64,000 nucleotides of DNA from Desulfovibrio oxyclinae DSM 11498 (GCF_000375485.1 NZ_AQXE01000004.1:40124-104123), one strand, 5' to 3'; positions 1-9,926 are shown, numbered from the stretch's first letter. The notes: generated by a model from the letters alone, not told the origin. Made by a program: numbers and translations.

Positions 1-826
1 CCTTGTTGGCCACGATCTGGATGTCGGAAACCACGAAGCCGAGCTTCACCGGGTCGGACACGGCGCCCTTGATGCCGGAGACGGTCATGCGGTCTTCGGC
101 CGGAGCCTGTGCTTCGGTGGGCTTGATTTCGGGCACGTTGATCCAGACGACGTCTTCGCCGGGCTTCAGCTTGAAGATGGTCCAGTTGGGGGCCCAGGTG
201 TAGAAGAACACCGGACCGCCGCTCTTGTAGGTACCGAGGGCGGAAGCCATGCCGGCTTCATAGGAGGCCTTGATGGGATTGATGTGATCGCCGAGGTCGT
301 AGACCTTCATGTGATGGGTGATGATGTTCTCACAACCCCAGCCCGGAGGGCAGGCGGTCAGTTCGGCCTTGCCGTCGCCGTTGATGTCGAAAGCTTCCTT
401 CACTTCAGGACGCTTGAAGTCTTCGAGGGACTTGATGTTGAGCTTGTCGGCTTCCTTCTTGGAGATGAGGTAGCCCTGCAGGCCACCGGCCTTCACGACG
501 TAACCGACCTTCTCGGCCTTTTCGTCGAAGTTGCTGGGAACCTGACTGTTGTGGTTGGGGAACCAGCCGTTGGTCCAGTAGTCAACGTCGCCGAACGTGA
601 CGGACTTGTAGAAAATGGGGTTCTGCAGGTCCTTGGGCTGCTGGACGTCGTAGCCGAGCTGTTCCAGTCCGCGGCGAACGAGGGCTTCCTGGAAGAAGCC
701 GGTGTTCCATGTGGCTCGCGCCGGTTTGACGGTGACGCCTTCACCGGGCTTCATGTCCGAAGCCGCGGCGGCGGTGGCGAAAACGGCCACGCACAGAATC
801 GCGATGAGTGCTTGTTTGAGTCGCAT
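1..826 (-). CDS. proX: Glycine betaine-binding periplasmic protein ProX (C-terminus beyond window)
   Basis: Periplasmic ligand-binding subunit of an osmoprotectant ABC importer. The start is the ATG at 826, preceded by a strong AGGAGG. An N-terminal signal peptide of about 22 residues (hydrophobic, ending TAAAASD) is followed by the ProX/OpuAC fold. Tryptophan-bearing segments YWTNGW, CPPGWGCE and FYTWAPNW match the aromatic cage that E. coli ProX uses to hold betaine. The frame is open to base 1, so about 275 residues are visible and only the end is missing. It sits 18 bp downstream of proW in a proV-proW-proX operon. The substrate is inferred from family resemblance; proline betaine or choline are also possible. 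Confidence 0.93.
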   Translation of the reverse strand, partial: MRLKQALIAILCVAVFATAAAASDMKPGEGVTVKPARATWNTGFFQEALVRRGLEQLGYDVQQPKDLQNPIFYKSVTFGDVDYWTNGWFPNHNSQVPSNFDEKAEKVGYVVKAGGLQGYLISKKEADKLNIKSLEDFKRPEVKEAFDINGDGKAELTACPPGWGCENIITHHMKVYDLGDHINPIKASYEAGMASALGTYKSGGPVFFYTWAPNWTIFKLKPGEDVVWINVPEIKPTEAQAPAEDRMTVSGIKGAVSDPVKLGFVVSDIQIVANK

Positions 827-844
827 TTGAGCCTCCTGTTCTGT

Positions 845-1678
845 TTAGGATTTCTTATTCGCCATCGACTGGGTAATCCGGTCGAGTACGATAGCCATGA
901 GGACGATGCCCAGTCCGCCGACAACGGCGCGGCCGATGTCCAGCGTGTTCAGGCCGAGGATGACCGGGGAGCCGAGACCGCCGGCGCCGATGAGCGCGGC
1001 GATGACGACCATGGAAAGGGCCATCATTATGGTCTGGTTGAGTCCGGCCAGAATGGTGGGCATGGCAAGGGGCACCTGCACCTTGATGAGCACCTGTGTT
1101 CTGGTGGCGCCGAATGCCTGAGCCGCTTCCACCAGTTCCGGATGCACGCCCCGGATGCCGAGGCTGGTCAGTCGGATGATGGGCGGCAGGGCGAAAATGA
1201 TGGTCGCGAGAACGCCTGCCACGTTACCCACGGAAAAGAGCATCACGATGGGTACGAGGTAGACGAATGCGGGGGTGGTCTGCATGGCGTCGAGCACGGG
1301 ACGTATTCCGGCCTCGAACCTGTCGCTGCGTCCGGCGGCGATGCCCAGCGGCACGCCAGCGATGGTGCAGAACAGCACCGAGGACAGGACCATGGCCAGC
1401 GTGGTCATGGACTCGCGCCACAGGCCGAGCAGGCCGATGAAGACCATGGTCACCGCCGAGAAGACGGCCAGCTTGTAGCCGGAGAAACGCCACGCGGCCA
1501 GTACCACCAGCACGATGATGATCAGCGGATGCAGGGCGTTGAGCCCTGCGTCGAACCCGTTGAGGGTCTGCTCCACCGGCCATTTGATGGATTGAAATAT
1601 GTCGCGGTAGTTATTGACCAGCCAGTCCACGAACTGACTGACCCAACTGTCCAGAGGTATGACTTGTTGTTCAAACAT
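845..1678 (-). CDS. proW: Glycine betaine ABC transporter permease ProW
   Basis: Inner-membrane permease of the betaine importer, 277 residues. Several hydrophobic helices follow a short N-terminal segment, and the BPD-type EAA loop is visible as ELVEAAQAFGATRTQ at about residues 161-175. E. coli ProW is longer (354) because of an extended N-terminus; this length is typical of the shorter ProW/OpuAB forms. The start at 1678 has AAGGAT upstream and lies 26 bp after the proV stop. The C-terminus ends 18 bp before proX. Co-transcription with proV and proX is inferred from the spacing. Confidence 0.93.
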   Translation of the reverse strand: MFEQQVIPLDSWVSQFVDWLVNNYRDIFQSIKWPVEQTLNGFDAGLNALHPLIIIVLVVLAAWRFSGYKLAVFSAVTMVFIGLLGLWRESMTTLAMVLSSVLFCTIAGVPLGIAAGRSDRFEAGIRPVLDAMQTTPAFVYLVPIVMLFSVGNVAGVLATIIFALPPIIRLTSLGIRGVHPELVEAAQAFGATRTQVLIKVQVPLAMPTILAGLNQTIMMALSMVVIAALIGAGGLGSPVILGLNTLDIGRAVVGGLGIVLMAIVLDRITQSMANKKS

Positions 1679-1704
1679 GAGTGCGTATCCTTTTTTTGGT
1701 CAGC

Positions 1705-2907
1705 CTACTGGTCAAGCCGTTCTTCGGTTCTGTGCAGGGTGCGCAGGAAGCGGTTTCTGGAAACCACGCCCTTGTACTCGTTGCCGTCGTCCACGACGGG
1801 TACGGGCCACCCTTTGGATGCGAGGAACGGCAGCACTTCCTGCATGGAATCCTGCATGTTGACTGCGGTGACGTCCTCAAGGAAGGCCTGTTTGAGTCCT
1901 TTCTGTCCGGCCTCCATGGCATCGCGCACGGAGTCGGTGGACACCAGTCCGAGATACCGGTGGCGGGCGTCGAGAACCACGCCGAAGTCGCGGTCGCTGC
2001 CGCTGAGGAGCTCAAGGGTCGTGCGAAGGCTGCCTTCCTTCGTGAGCACGAAGGTGGGAATGGTGTCGCGTGCGATGTCGCCCGCGGAAATGACGTTGGT
2101 GGGGTCCACGCCGCGGAAGAAGGCGCGAACGTAGTCGTTGGCCGGATTTTGCAGGATGTCTTCCGGCGTGCCGACCTGAATGACGCTGCCGCCGTCCATG
2201 ATGGCGATGCGGTCGCCGATGCGCAGCGCCTCGTCGAGGTCGTGCGAGATGAAGACGATGGTGCGCTTGTGTTCTTCCTGCAGCTTGAGCAGTTCGTCCT
2301 GCATTTCGGTGCGGATGAGCGGGTCGAGGGCGGAAAATGCCTCGTCCATCAGCAGGATGTCCGGGTCCACGGCCAGCCCGCGGGCGAGGCCCACGCGCTG
2401 CTGCATGCCGCCGCTGAGCTGGGCGGGGTAGGAGTCTTCCCATCCCGAGAGGCCGACCTGCGCAAGGGCTTCCTTGGCGCGTTCGCGGCGTTTGTCCTTG
2501 TCGATGCCGGCCAGTTCCATGCCGAAAGCGGCGTTGTCCAGCACGGTCTGGTGCGGCATGAGCGCGAAGGACTGAAAGACCATGCTCATGTTGTGCAGGC
2601 GGAACTTGACCAGTTCGTCCTCGGTCATGGCGGTGACGTCCTGTCCGTCCACGATGACTTTGCCCGCGCTGGGTTCGATGAGTCGGTTGAGCATTCGCAC
2701 GATGGTGGACTTTCCCGAACCGGAAAGCCCCATGACCACGAAGATTTCGCCTGACATGACTTCAAAGGAGGCATTGTTGACGCCAACGGTCATGCCGGTC
2801 TCTTCGAGGATTTCACTTTTGGTGAATCCCTTCTCCAGCATCCGCAGGGCCTTTGGCGGATTGGAGCCGAAGATTTTGGAGAGATTTTCCACTCGAATCT
2901 TTTCCAT
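1705..2907 (-). CDS. proV: Glycine betaine ABC transporter ATP-binding protein ProV
   Basis: ATPase subunit of the osmoprotectant importer, 400 residues, the same length as E. coli ProV. Walker A GLSGSGKST is at residues 60-68, the signature is LSGGMQQRVGLAR and Walker B is ILLMDEAFSALD. The C-terminal third carries a CBS-domain pair, the part that senses ionic strength in OpuA-type systems. An upstream in-frame ATG at 3057 exists, but 2907 is preferred because GGGAGTG lies just before it and the protein then begins at the conserved MEKIRVENL segment. It is the first gene of the operon, so the 0.7-kb gap upstream should hold the osmotic promoter. Confidence 0.95.
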   Translation of the reverse strand: MEKIRVENLSKIFGSNPPKALRMLEKGFTKSEILEETGMTVGVNNASFEVMSGEIFVVMGLSGSGKSTIVRMLNRLIEPSAGKVIVDGQDVTAMTEDELVKFRLHNMSMVFQSFALMPHQTVLDNAAFGMELAGIDKDKRRERAKEALAQVGLSGWEDSYPAQLSGGMQQRVGLARGLAVDPDILLMDEAFSALDPLIRTEMQDELLKLQEEHKRTIVFISHDLDEALRIGDRIAIMDGGSVIQVGTPEDILQNPANDYVRAFFRGVDPTNVISAGDIARDTIPTFVLTKEGSLRTTLELLSGSDRDFGVVLDARHRYLGLVSTDSVRDAMEAGQKGLKQAFLEDVTAVNMQDSMQEVLPFLASKGWPVPVVDDGNEYKGVVSRNRFLRTLHRTEERLDQ

Positions 2908-3625
2908 TTTCACTCCCGATCGTTTGATGAACCAAGCTCGACGAATCCCGTATGGGGTCCGGCGTGCCGCCTGTCGGGCCGGGTTTTCGGCGACTCGTAA
3001 GCCCCTGCGCCGAAAAAGCGGCCCCCCTCTTCCGACGTGTCCGAAATGGTCCGCCATCAGGGAATCCGTACTTGGAATATGCAGTATCGCGATTCAAGAC
3101 GATGCTGCATTGCAGAAAGATGCACTATTCAATTTTCAACAGCACTGAAGCCAGTGATGCAGTCATTTTGCAAACAACACAATTAAAGATACTTTAATCT
3201 GCTAAAAGCTCAAAAATTGGTGCTATTCACATTGAAATGAGTAGTTGCTTGCGAGGCTTTGGATTCTGAATGTATAGTGCAGTTGGCGGGAATTGTCAAA
3301 TGCATCACCGTCCAGCCGAAGTTGCTCGCCGTTAGTTTGCAGAAACGTAACAATGCAATTGCCGTGTTTTTCCCGCTTAAAAAGTGCAACAAGACGCCGT
3401 AATCGCTTGAAAAGGTGCTCATGTGAGCATGGCATCCGACGCTGGTCCTGCGGAGTCGGATTCCGGATCGGCTCAAAGGCGGTGGCGGATGAGAAATGAA
3501 CAATCAGAGCGCTTGCGTCTGGACAAATTTTTCCGATCACTTATCCTGATATCAAGATATAAACATCCCGTGACATTATTTGTTGAACCTTTGAACTCAA
3601 TTCAGAGTGAGCAAAGAAGGAGACA
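2908..3625. other. Long intergenic region with AT-rich core
   Basis: This 718-bp gap separates the divergent proV and FKBP-methyltransferase genes. The first 150 bp (about 2930-3080) is G+C-rich with runs of C and short inverted segments. From about 3080 to 3625 the composition becomes clearly AT-richer than the neighbours. It should contain promoters in both directions, but I could not assign a convincing -35/-10 pair. A minus-strand frame at 3223-3435 would encode about 70 residues without a ribosome binding site and is doubtful. Confidence 0.6.
3223..3435 (-). CDS. Doubtful small hypothetical protein
   Basis: A 70-residue frame begins MPCSHEHLFKRLRRLV and ends ASNYSFQCE. It is mixed-composition and basic near the N-terminus, more protein-like than the high-Arg/Pro shadows of real genes. 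There is no Shine-Dalgarno sequence before the ATG at 3435; the frame stays open upstream to a GTG at 3540. It would be transcribed in the same direction as proV, just upstream of it. It may be a remnant or chance frame in AT-rich DNA. Confidence 0.15.
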   Translation of the reverse strand: MPCSHEHLFKRLRRLVALFKREKHGNCIVTFLQTNGEQLRLDGDAFDNSRQLHYTFRIQSLASNYSFQCE

Positions 3626-4831
3626 TTGACGAGATTTTGCGAAAATTCACTGGCATCCATGGAATTTACTCTGCATTGGCAGCAGGGTGACGCAAAATTT
3701 GAAGATCGTTTTCTAGGACGAAGGGTCAATGCCTGGCGGGACGTGTTTCCTCCGGCATTGATGGAAAAGCTTCATGGCTGCAGTCCCGGAGAAGCGGCCT
3801 CAGCCACCTATTGTCCGGGCGAACTCGTCGATCCGTACACGCTGGACAAGGTTATACATCTTCCCGTTACTCGGTTCCGGAAGCGCAGTCTGGGCGGTAG
3901 GAATGTCTCACCCAAGGTGGGACGATTCTATCCGCTCGGAATGCTGTCCGGTCTGCCGGGTATCTACTCCAGCACAATCACTCCGTTCAGGATTCTTGAG
4001 ATTGACGGAGAGACCATGACCGTTGACCTGAACCATCCGCTCGCCGGCAGGCCGCTTGCTGTGGAGGCGGTCATTACGCGGCTGCAGGAGAAGCAGGGCG
4101 ACACCGGCGGCAGCCTCATGCACTGGCCCGAAGAGATTTGCTACGGCGGTCCGGGGATGCAGGCGCCGCTCCCGGAGCGTCCCACCGAATTCTTCGACGA
4201 GCAGTTCTTTAGCCGAAGCGATACGGACGACGCGACCTTTTACGCACAGCCCCGCATGATCGGTCACATCGATGAGCAGGCATCGGCGAACCTCAGGAGC
4301 ATGTACCGTCGTTTTCTGAAAAACGGCATGCGCGTGCTCGACCTGATGAGCAGCATGCAGTCACACCTGCCGGACGATCTGGACATCGACGTGACCGGCC
4401 TTGGTCTGAATGCCGAAGAAATGGCGGCCAACCCGCTGCTGACCGAGTACGTGGTTCACGACTTGAACCGCGACCCGTCCATTCCGCTGAAAGGGCATTA
4501 CGACGCCGTGGCTTGTTCGCTTTCCATCGAATACCTCACCGACCCGGTGTCGGTGCTTTCTTGCGTTCGTGAACAGCTCGCTCCGGGCGGGGTGCTGCTC
4601 GTGGGCATGTCCAACCGCTGGTTCCCGACAAAGGCCGTGCGCGGTTGGGTGGATCTGAACGAATTCGAGCGCGTCGGACTGGTGCACGAAATGATGCGCC
4701 GGGCGGGATTCGACGGCAAACGCGGCGCCATCAGCATGAGAAACGACTGGCGACCTCAGGGTGACCGTCACTTTCTGGAAACCCGAGGTGTGAGTGATCC
4801 CGTATATATGACGTGGGTTGAAAAGTCATGA
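3626..4831 (+). CDS. FKBP/SlyD-like domain fused to a SAM-dependent methyltransferase
   Basis: A 401-residue protein with two parts. Residues 90-175 resemble the FKBP fold of SlyD; the segment VDLNHPLAGRPLAVEAVI is the hallmark strand of that family. Residues 230-390 look like a class I methyltransferase: MRVLDLMSS (motif I region, with the usual glycines replaced), VTGLGLNAEEM, YDAVACSLSIEYL and LAPGGVLLVGMSN. The substrate is unknown. The start is ambiguous: the TTG at 3626 has AAGGAG only 3 nt upstream, while the ATG at 3659 has no ribosome binding site. It appears monocistronic, and ychF follows after 159 bp. Confidence 0.75.
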   Translation: MTRFCENSLASMEFTLHWQQGDAKFEDRFLGRRVNAWRDVFPPALMEKLHGCSPGEAASATYCPGELVDPYTLDKVIHLPVTRFRKRSLGGRNVSPKVGRFYPLGMLSGLPGIYSSTITPFRILEIDGETMTVDLNHPLAGRPLAVEAVITRLQEKQGDTGGSLMHWPEEICYGGPGMQAPLPERPTEFFDEQFFSRSDTDDATFYAQPRMIGHIDEQASANLRSMYRRFLKNGMRVLDLMSSMQSHLPDDLDIDVTGLGLNAEEMAANPLLTEYVVHDLNRDPSIPLKGHYDAVACSLSIEYLTDPVSVLSCVREQLAPGGVLLVGMSNRWFPTKAVRGWVDLNEFERVGLVHEMMRRAGFDGKRGAISMRNDWRPQGDRHFLETRGVSDPVYMTWVEKS

Positions 4832-4990
4832 TCGGTAAGCGAATCCCTGTCCGGCTGATGGTCGGGCAGGGGACGCTTGCGGTCGGGGATTCATGGTGAC
4901 GCGGGCCTTGCAACCGGGGCCGATGCGTTGTAGAGAAACGCCGTCCCGCAAGGGGACCATCCAATATCATCTATCAGGAGAACCCCGCAC

Positions 4991-6091
<1,101 letters not shown>

Positions 6092-6131
6092 ATTCGCTAC
6101 GATCCCGGTCCTTTCCGGGTTTGCATATATA

Positions 6132-6161
6132 AAAGCCCCCGTGGTTCTCCACGGGGGCTTT
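6132..6161. terminator. Bidirectional rho-independent terminator
   Basis: A 12-bp G+C-rich stem (AGCCCCCGTGG paired with CCACGGGGGCT) around a short TTCT loop, flanked by A's on the left and T's on the right. It lies between the convergent ychF (+) and oxidoreductase operon (-) and can serve both. Confidence 0.9.
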
Positions 6162-6185
6162 GTCGTTTCTGTATGCCGGGTGGGG

Positions 6186-6731
6186 CTATTTCACGTGATC
6201 CGCGCCGGCCTGAAGGGCTTCGGCGTTTTTGGGGATCAGGTGGGAGTAGTGCGCGGAGATGACATTCTCCAGCGCGCCCTGCACCACGTCCAGCGGCATG
6301 ACCTGCGTGGCCTGAATGAAGGCGCCGAGGGCGACCATGTTGGCCATGCGGGTGTTGCCGAGCTTGTCGGCGATGTCGTTGGCCGGGACGGCGAGGCAGT
6401 TCAGGCGGTCGGTGTCGGCCAGTTCCATGTCCACCAGCGAGGAGTTGACGACGCAGATGCCGTCGTCCTGCAGGCGGGACTGGAACTTGTCGAGTGAGGG
6501 GCGGTTCATGATGATCAGGCTGGTGGGCCTGCGGATGATGGGGGAACCGATTTCCTCTTCGGCCAGGACCACGGTGCAGTTGGCGGTGCCGCCGCGCATT
6601 TCCGGGCCGTAGACCGGGATGTAGGTCACGTTCAGGCCGTCCTGCATGCCCGCGTAGGCCAGCAGGTTGCCGATGAGCATGACTCCCTGGCCGCCGAAGC
6701 CTGCGATGATGGTGTCGAGATAGCGGGACAT
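6186..6731 (-). CDS. 2-oxoacid:ferredoxin oxidoreductase, gamma subunit
   Basis: A 181-residue gamma subunit (POR/KOR gamma domain) of a pyruvate:ferredoxin oxidoreductase-family enzyme. The N-terminus IAGFGGQGVMLIGNLLAYAG and the motif YGPEMRGGTANC are diagnostic. Last gene of the ferredoxin-alpha-beta-gamma operon; its start overlaps the beta-subunit stop by 1 bp. The enzyme oxidatively decarboxylates a 2-oxo acid to an acyl-CoA and reduces ferredoxin. Gene order and the VorB-like alpha subunit suggest branched-chain 2-oxoacids, but 2-oxoglutarate cannot be excluded. Confidence 0.9.
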   Translation of the reverse strand: MSRYLDTIIAGFGGQGVMLIGNLLAYAGMQDGLNVTYIPVYGPEMRGGTANCTVVLAEEEIGSPIIRRPTSLIIMNRPSLDKFQSRLQDDGICVVNSSLVDMELADTDRLNCLAVPANDIADKLGNTRMANMVALGAFIQATQVMPLDVVQGALENVISAHYSHLIPKNAEALQAGADHVK

Positions 6732-7498
6732 TAGCAGGCACCTCCTTCGTCGGTGTCCTTGTACACTCCGAGCGGGAAGTAGGGGATCATCTCGGTCTGG
6801 ATGCGTTCATTGGATTTGATCGGATCCATCTTCCAGTTCGTGGGGCATGCGGAGAGCAGCTCCACAAAGCCGAAGCCCTTGCCCTGCGTCTGGCATTCGA
6901 ACGCCTTGCGCATGTATTTCTTGGCGGTGCGGATGTTCTTCACGTTGTCCAGCGAGCCGCGGGCGGCAAAGGCGGTTCCGCCGAGCGAGGAGATGATCTC
7001 GGTCATGCGGATGGGTGCGCCCTCGTGCTCCAGACAGCGGCCGGAGGGACAGGTGGTGGTGCGCTGGCCGATGAGCGTGGTGGGGGCCATCTGGCCGCCG
7101 GTCATGCCGTAAACGGTGTTGTTCACGAAGACCACGCTGATCTTCTCGCCGCGGTTGGCGGCGTGCAGAATCTCGGCCATGCCGATGGACGCGAGGTCGC
7201 CGTCGCCCTGATAGGCGAAGACGAAGTTGTCCTTGCGGGCGGCTTTCACGCCGGTGGCGACGGCCGGTGCGCGGCCGTGCGGCGCTTCAACGGCGTCCAC
7301 GTTAAGGTAGTTGTAGAGGAACACGGAGCAGCCGATGGAGGACACGAGAATGGAGTTCTCGCGCAGACCGAGTTCGTCCAGCAGTTCGCCCACCATGCGG
7401 TGCGCCACGCCGTGGTGGCAGCCCGGGCAGTAGTGGGTGGGCCTGTCTATGACCGATTCGGGGCGGTCGAAAACGAGTTTTTCGTTCATTTCGGACAT
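6731..7498 (-). CDS. 2-oxoacid:ferredoxin oxidoreductase, beta (TPP-binding) subunit
   Basis: A 255-residue thiamine diphosphate-binding subunit. The cofactor motif is YQGDGDLASIGMAE, followed by VVFVNNTVYGMTGGQMAP, typical of POR/VOR/KOR beta subunits. HYCPGCHHGVAHR near the N-terminus is the characteristic cysteine-containing opening. It starts 2 bp after the alpha-subunit stop and overlaps the gamma start by 1 bp, so the subunits are probably co-translated. Cytoplasmic. Confidence 0.93.
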   Translation of the reverse strand: MSEMNEKLVFDRPESVIDRPTHYCPGCHHGVAHRMVGELLDELGLRENSILVSSIGCSVFLYNYLNVDAVEAPHGRAPAVATGVKAARKDNFVFAYQGDGDLASIGMAEILHAANRGEKISVVFVNNTVYGMTGGQMAPTTLIGQRTTTCPSGRCLEHEGAPIRMTEIISSLGGTAFAARGSLDNVKNIRTAKKYMRKAFECQTQGKGFGFVELLSACPTNWKMDPIKSNERIQTEMIPYFPLGVYKDTDEGGAC

Positions 7499-7500
7499 GG

Positions 7501-8565
7501 TTATTTACCCTCCAGGCTCTTGAGGATGGGTTCCTCGAAATCGTCCGGGGTGGGCAGGTTGCCGGGGTAGATCGGGAAGAAGTCCGAATCGGCAACCGTG
7601 CGGATGGCCAGGCGGACGTCGTCCACCATCTGGCCGAGGTTGTGTTCGACAGTCAGGAAGCGTTTGCCCTGCTTTGCCATTTCGAGCAGCGGCTCTTCCG
7701 GGAAGGGGTAGAGGGTCTTGGGCCGGAACAGGCCGACCTTCTTGCCTTCCTTGCGCATCTTGCGCACCGCGCTTTTGGCGATGCGGCCGATGGAGCCGTA
7801 GGCGCAGACCACGAGCTCGGCGTCTTCGGTGTCGAAGAGTTCGGCCTCGGCCTCTTCCTTCATGGCGTCGTACTTGTCCTGCAGCTTCATGTTCTGCCCG
7901 GCAAGCGCGCCCTCTTCGAGGAACAGGGACTTGATCAGGCGCTTTTCGCGGCCCTTGGCCCCGTCCAGACGCCAGTCCTCGCCTGCTTCCTCAACAGCAT
8001 TCTCCGGCAGCCAGGGAATGATGGGTTCCTTCATCTGGCCGAGGATGGCGTCGCCAAGGACCATGACCGGGTTGCGGTATTTGAAAGCCAGTTCAAAGGC
8101 CTCGATGGTCATGTCGTAGGCTTCCTGTCCGGTGGAGGGTGCCAGCACCAGCAGGCGGTAGTCGCCGTGTCCGCCGCCGCGGGTGGACTGGTAGTAGTCG
8201 CCCTGCGCCGGACCGATGTCGCCGAGACCCGGACCGCCGCGGTTCATGTTCACGATGACGGCGGGGATCTCGGAGCCGGCCATATAGGAGATGGCTTCCT
8301 GCTTCAGGGAGACGCCCGGGCTGGAGGAGCTGGTCATGGCGCGGACGCCGCAGGCTCCGGCACCCAGCAGCATGTTCGCCGCGGCCACTTCGGATTCCGC
8401 CTGCACGAACTCGCCGCCCGCCTTGGGCAGCTCGGAACTCATGAATTCGGGGATCTCGTTCTGCGGGGTGATGGGGTAGCCGAAGAAGCACTTGCACTTG
8501 GCAGCCAGTGCTCCGCGGGATACGGCCTCGTTCCCCTTGATGAAAATTCTTTCGGGTTTGCTCAT
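7501..8565 (-). CDS. 2-oxoacid:ferredoxin oxidoreductase, alpha subunit (VorB-like)
   Basis: A 354-residue alpha subunit with the transketolase pyrimidine-binding region at the N-terminus (FIKGNEAVSRGALAAKCK, FFGYPITPQNEIPE) and a C-terminal domain (VCAYGSIGRIAKSAVRKMR). The sequence style is that of VorB/KorA. It begins directly after the ferredoxin stop with AAGGGGG upstream. It forms the active site with the TPP subunit. Substrate assignment to 3-methyl-2-oxobutanoate is from resemblance and context only. Confidence 0.92.
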   Translation of the reverse strand: MSKPERIFIKGNEAVSRGALAAKCKCFFGYPITPQNEIPEFMSSELPKAGGEFVQAESEVAAANMLLGAGACGVRAMTSSSSPGVSLKQEAISYMAGSEIPAVIVNMNRGGPGLGDIGPAQGDYYQSTRGGGHGDYRLLVLAPSTGQEAYDMTIEAFELAFKYRNPVMVLGDAILGQMKEPIIPWLPENAVEEAGEDWRLDGAKGREKRLIKSLFLEEGALAGQNMKLQDKYDAMKEEAEAELFDTEDAELVVCAYGSIGRIAKSAVRKMRKEGKKVGLFRPKTLYPFPEEPLLEMAKQGKRFLTVEHNLGQMVDDVRLAIRTVADSDFFPIYPGNLPTPDDFEEPILKSLEGK

Positions 8566-8802
8566 TTACTCGTCCCCCTTCTTCTTTTTCGGGGTTCGGT
8601 AGACCCGGATGGCGAGATCCGGGCAGATGAGGGCGCAGGATGTGCAGCCCGTACACTTTTCCATATCCGCTTCAGGTACTTCGGCCACTTTGTAGCCGCT
8701 CTGGTTGAAGCGGTCGGATTGAACGATGATCTGGACAGGACAGACAGTGGAGCAGAGCATGCACCCCTTGCACCTGTCTTCCTGAACCGCGATTCGGGAC
8801 AT
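8566..8802 (-). CDS. Ferredoxin-type delta subunit, two [4Fe-4S] clusters
   Basis: A 78-residue protein with two CxxCxxCxxxCP motifs, CKGCMLCSTVCP and CTGCTSCALICP, joined by about 25 residues. It carries electrons from the oxidoreductase to free ferredoxin. AAGGAG lies before the ATG at 8802. It is placed 35 bp after queA and abuts the alpha subunit, so it is the first oxidoreductase gene in a transcript that probably also includes queA. The basic tail (TPKKKKGDE) is typical. Confidence 0.92.
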   Translation of the reverse strand: MSRIAVQEDRCKGCMLCSTVCPVQIIVQSDRFNQSGYKVAEVPEADMEKCTGCTSCALICPDLAIRVYRTPKKKKGDE

Positions 8803-8837
8803 AGCGAACTCCTTGCGCTGCGTTGTGCGACATCAGC

Positions 8838-9926
8838 TCATCGAATGAGCATGGCGTCACCGTATGAAAAGAAGCGAAATCCGTGCTTCAGTGCGTCCTT
8901 GTAGGCATCCATGACGGGTTCTCTTCCAGCTAGGGCAGACACCATAATAATGAGGCTGGATTCTGGCAAATGGAAATTGGTCAACATGCAGTCCACCACG
9001 TTGAATTCATAGCCGGGCGTGATGAAGATGTCGGTCTCGCCCTTGAACTCCGTGATGTCCCCGGCCTCGCGGTACATGCCTTCCAGCGTGCGGGCGCTGG
9101 TGGTGCCCACGGCCAGCACCGGGCGGCCTTCGGCCTTGGCGCGGCGCACGGCTTCGGCGGTCTCGGCGGGCACTTCGATGTATTCCGAATGCATGACGTG
9201 GTTGCGGATGTCGCGCTCGCGTACCGGGCTGAAGGTGCCGTAGCCCACGTAGAGCGTCACCTCGGCCCACTCGTGCCCGGCATCTTTGATGCGTTCGCGT
9301 ACGTCCGGAGTGAAGTGCAGGCCCGCCGTGGGGGCGGCCATGGATCCGGCCTTGTCGTCGCGGCAGTAGACTGTCTGGTAGCGTTCAGCGTCGTTCTCGT
9401 CGCTCGGGCGCGTGATGTACGGCGGCAGCGGCAGGCAGCCGATGCGACCCAGAACGGCTTCCAGATCGCCGCGCCATTCGATTTCCACCACCCATTTGCC
9501 GAAGTCGCCGCGCTCCTTGGGAATGAGGCGGAAGTCCTCGGAAAAGGTGATGAGATCACGCGGCTTGGGCGACTTGGAGGCGCGCAGGAGTCCCTGCACC
9601 CGGGCCTTTTTCCAGCCTGACGCGCCCTGTGCGCTGATGATGCGCGGCAGCGGCGTGAGCAGCAGGAATTCCACCTTGCCGCCCGTGGGCTTGGTACCGA
9701 AGACGCGGGCCGGGATGACGCGCGAGTTGTTGGCCACCAGCAGCGCCCCTTCGGGCAGATAGTCCGGCAGGTCCTTGAAGTCGGCCGCGGTGCAGCGGCC
9801 GGTGTCCTTGTCCAGCACCATCAGCTTCGACGCATCCCTGCGCTGGGCAGGCTGCTGCGCAATTCGGTCCTCGGGCAGGTCGAAGTGATAGTTCTTGAGA
9901 TCGTATTGTGCGGGTATTTTGCTCAT
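8838..9926 (-). CDS. queA: S-adenosylmethionine:tRNA ribosyltransferase-isomerase QueA
   Basis: A 362-residue enzyme that transfers and isomerises the ribosyl group of SAM onto preQ1 in tRNA to make epoxyqueuosine. Family segments visible include FDLPEDRIAQQPAQRRDASKL, NNSRVIPARVFG, AAPTAGLHFTPD and TNFHLPESSLIIMVSALAG. The epoxide-reducing partner QueH is also in this window at 45.3-45.8 kb. The ribosome binding site (TGGAAAA) is weak. The gene is divergent from the MerR-like gene, with 150 bp between. Confidence 0.96.
   Translation of the reverse strand: MSKIPAQYDLKNYHFDLPEDRIAQQPAQRRDASKLMVLDKDTGRCTAADFKDLPDYLPEGALLVANNSRVIPARVFGTKPTGGKVEFLLLTPLPRIISAQGASGWKKARVQGLLRASKSPKPRDLITFSEDFRLIPKERGDFGKWVVEIEWRGDLEAVLGRIGCLPLPPYITRPSDENDAERYQTVYCRDDKAGSMAAPTAGLHFTPDVRERIKDAGHEWAEVTLYVGYGTFSPVRERDIRNHVMHSEYIEVPAETAEAVRRAKAEGRPVLAVGTTSARTLEGMYREAGDITEFKGETDIFITPGYEFNVVDCMLTNFHLPESSLIIMVSALAGREPVMDAYKDALKHGFRFFSYGDAMLIR

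Noticed and set aside
284..2134. Long + strand open frame opposite proXWV
   Set aside because: Its translation is rich in His, Asp and Gly with no domain, and it mirrors the codon pattern of the proXWV genes on the other strand.
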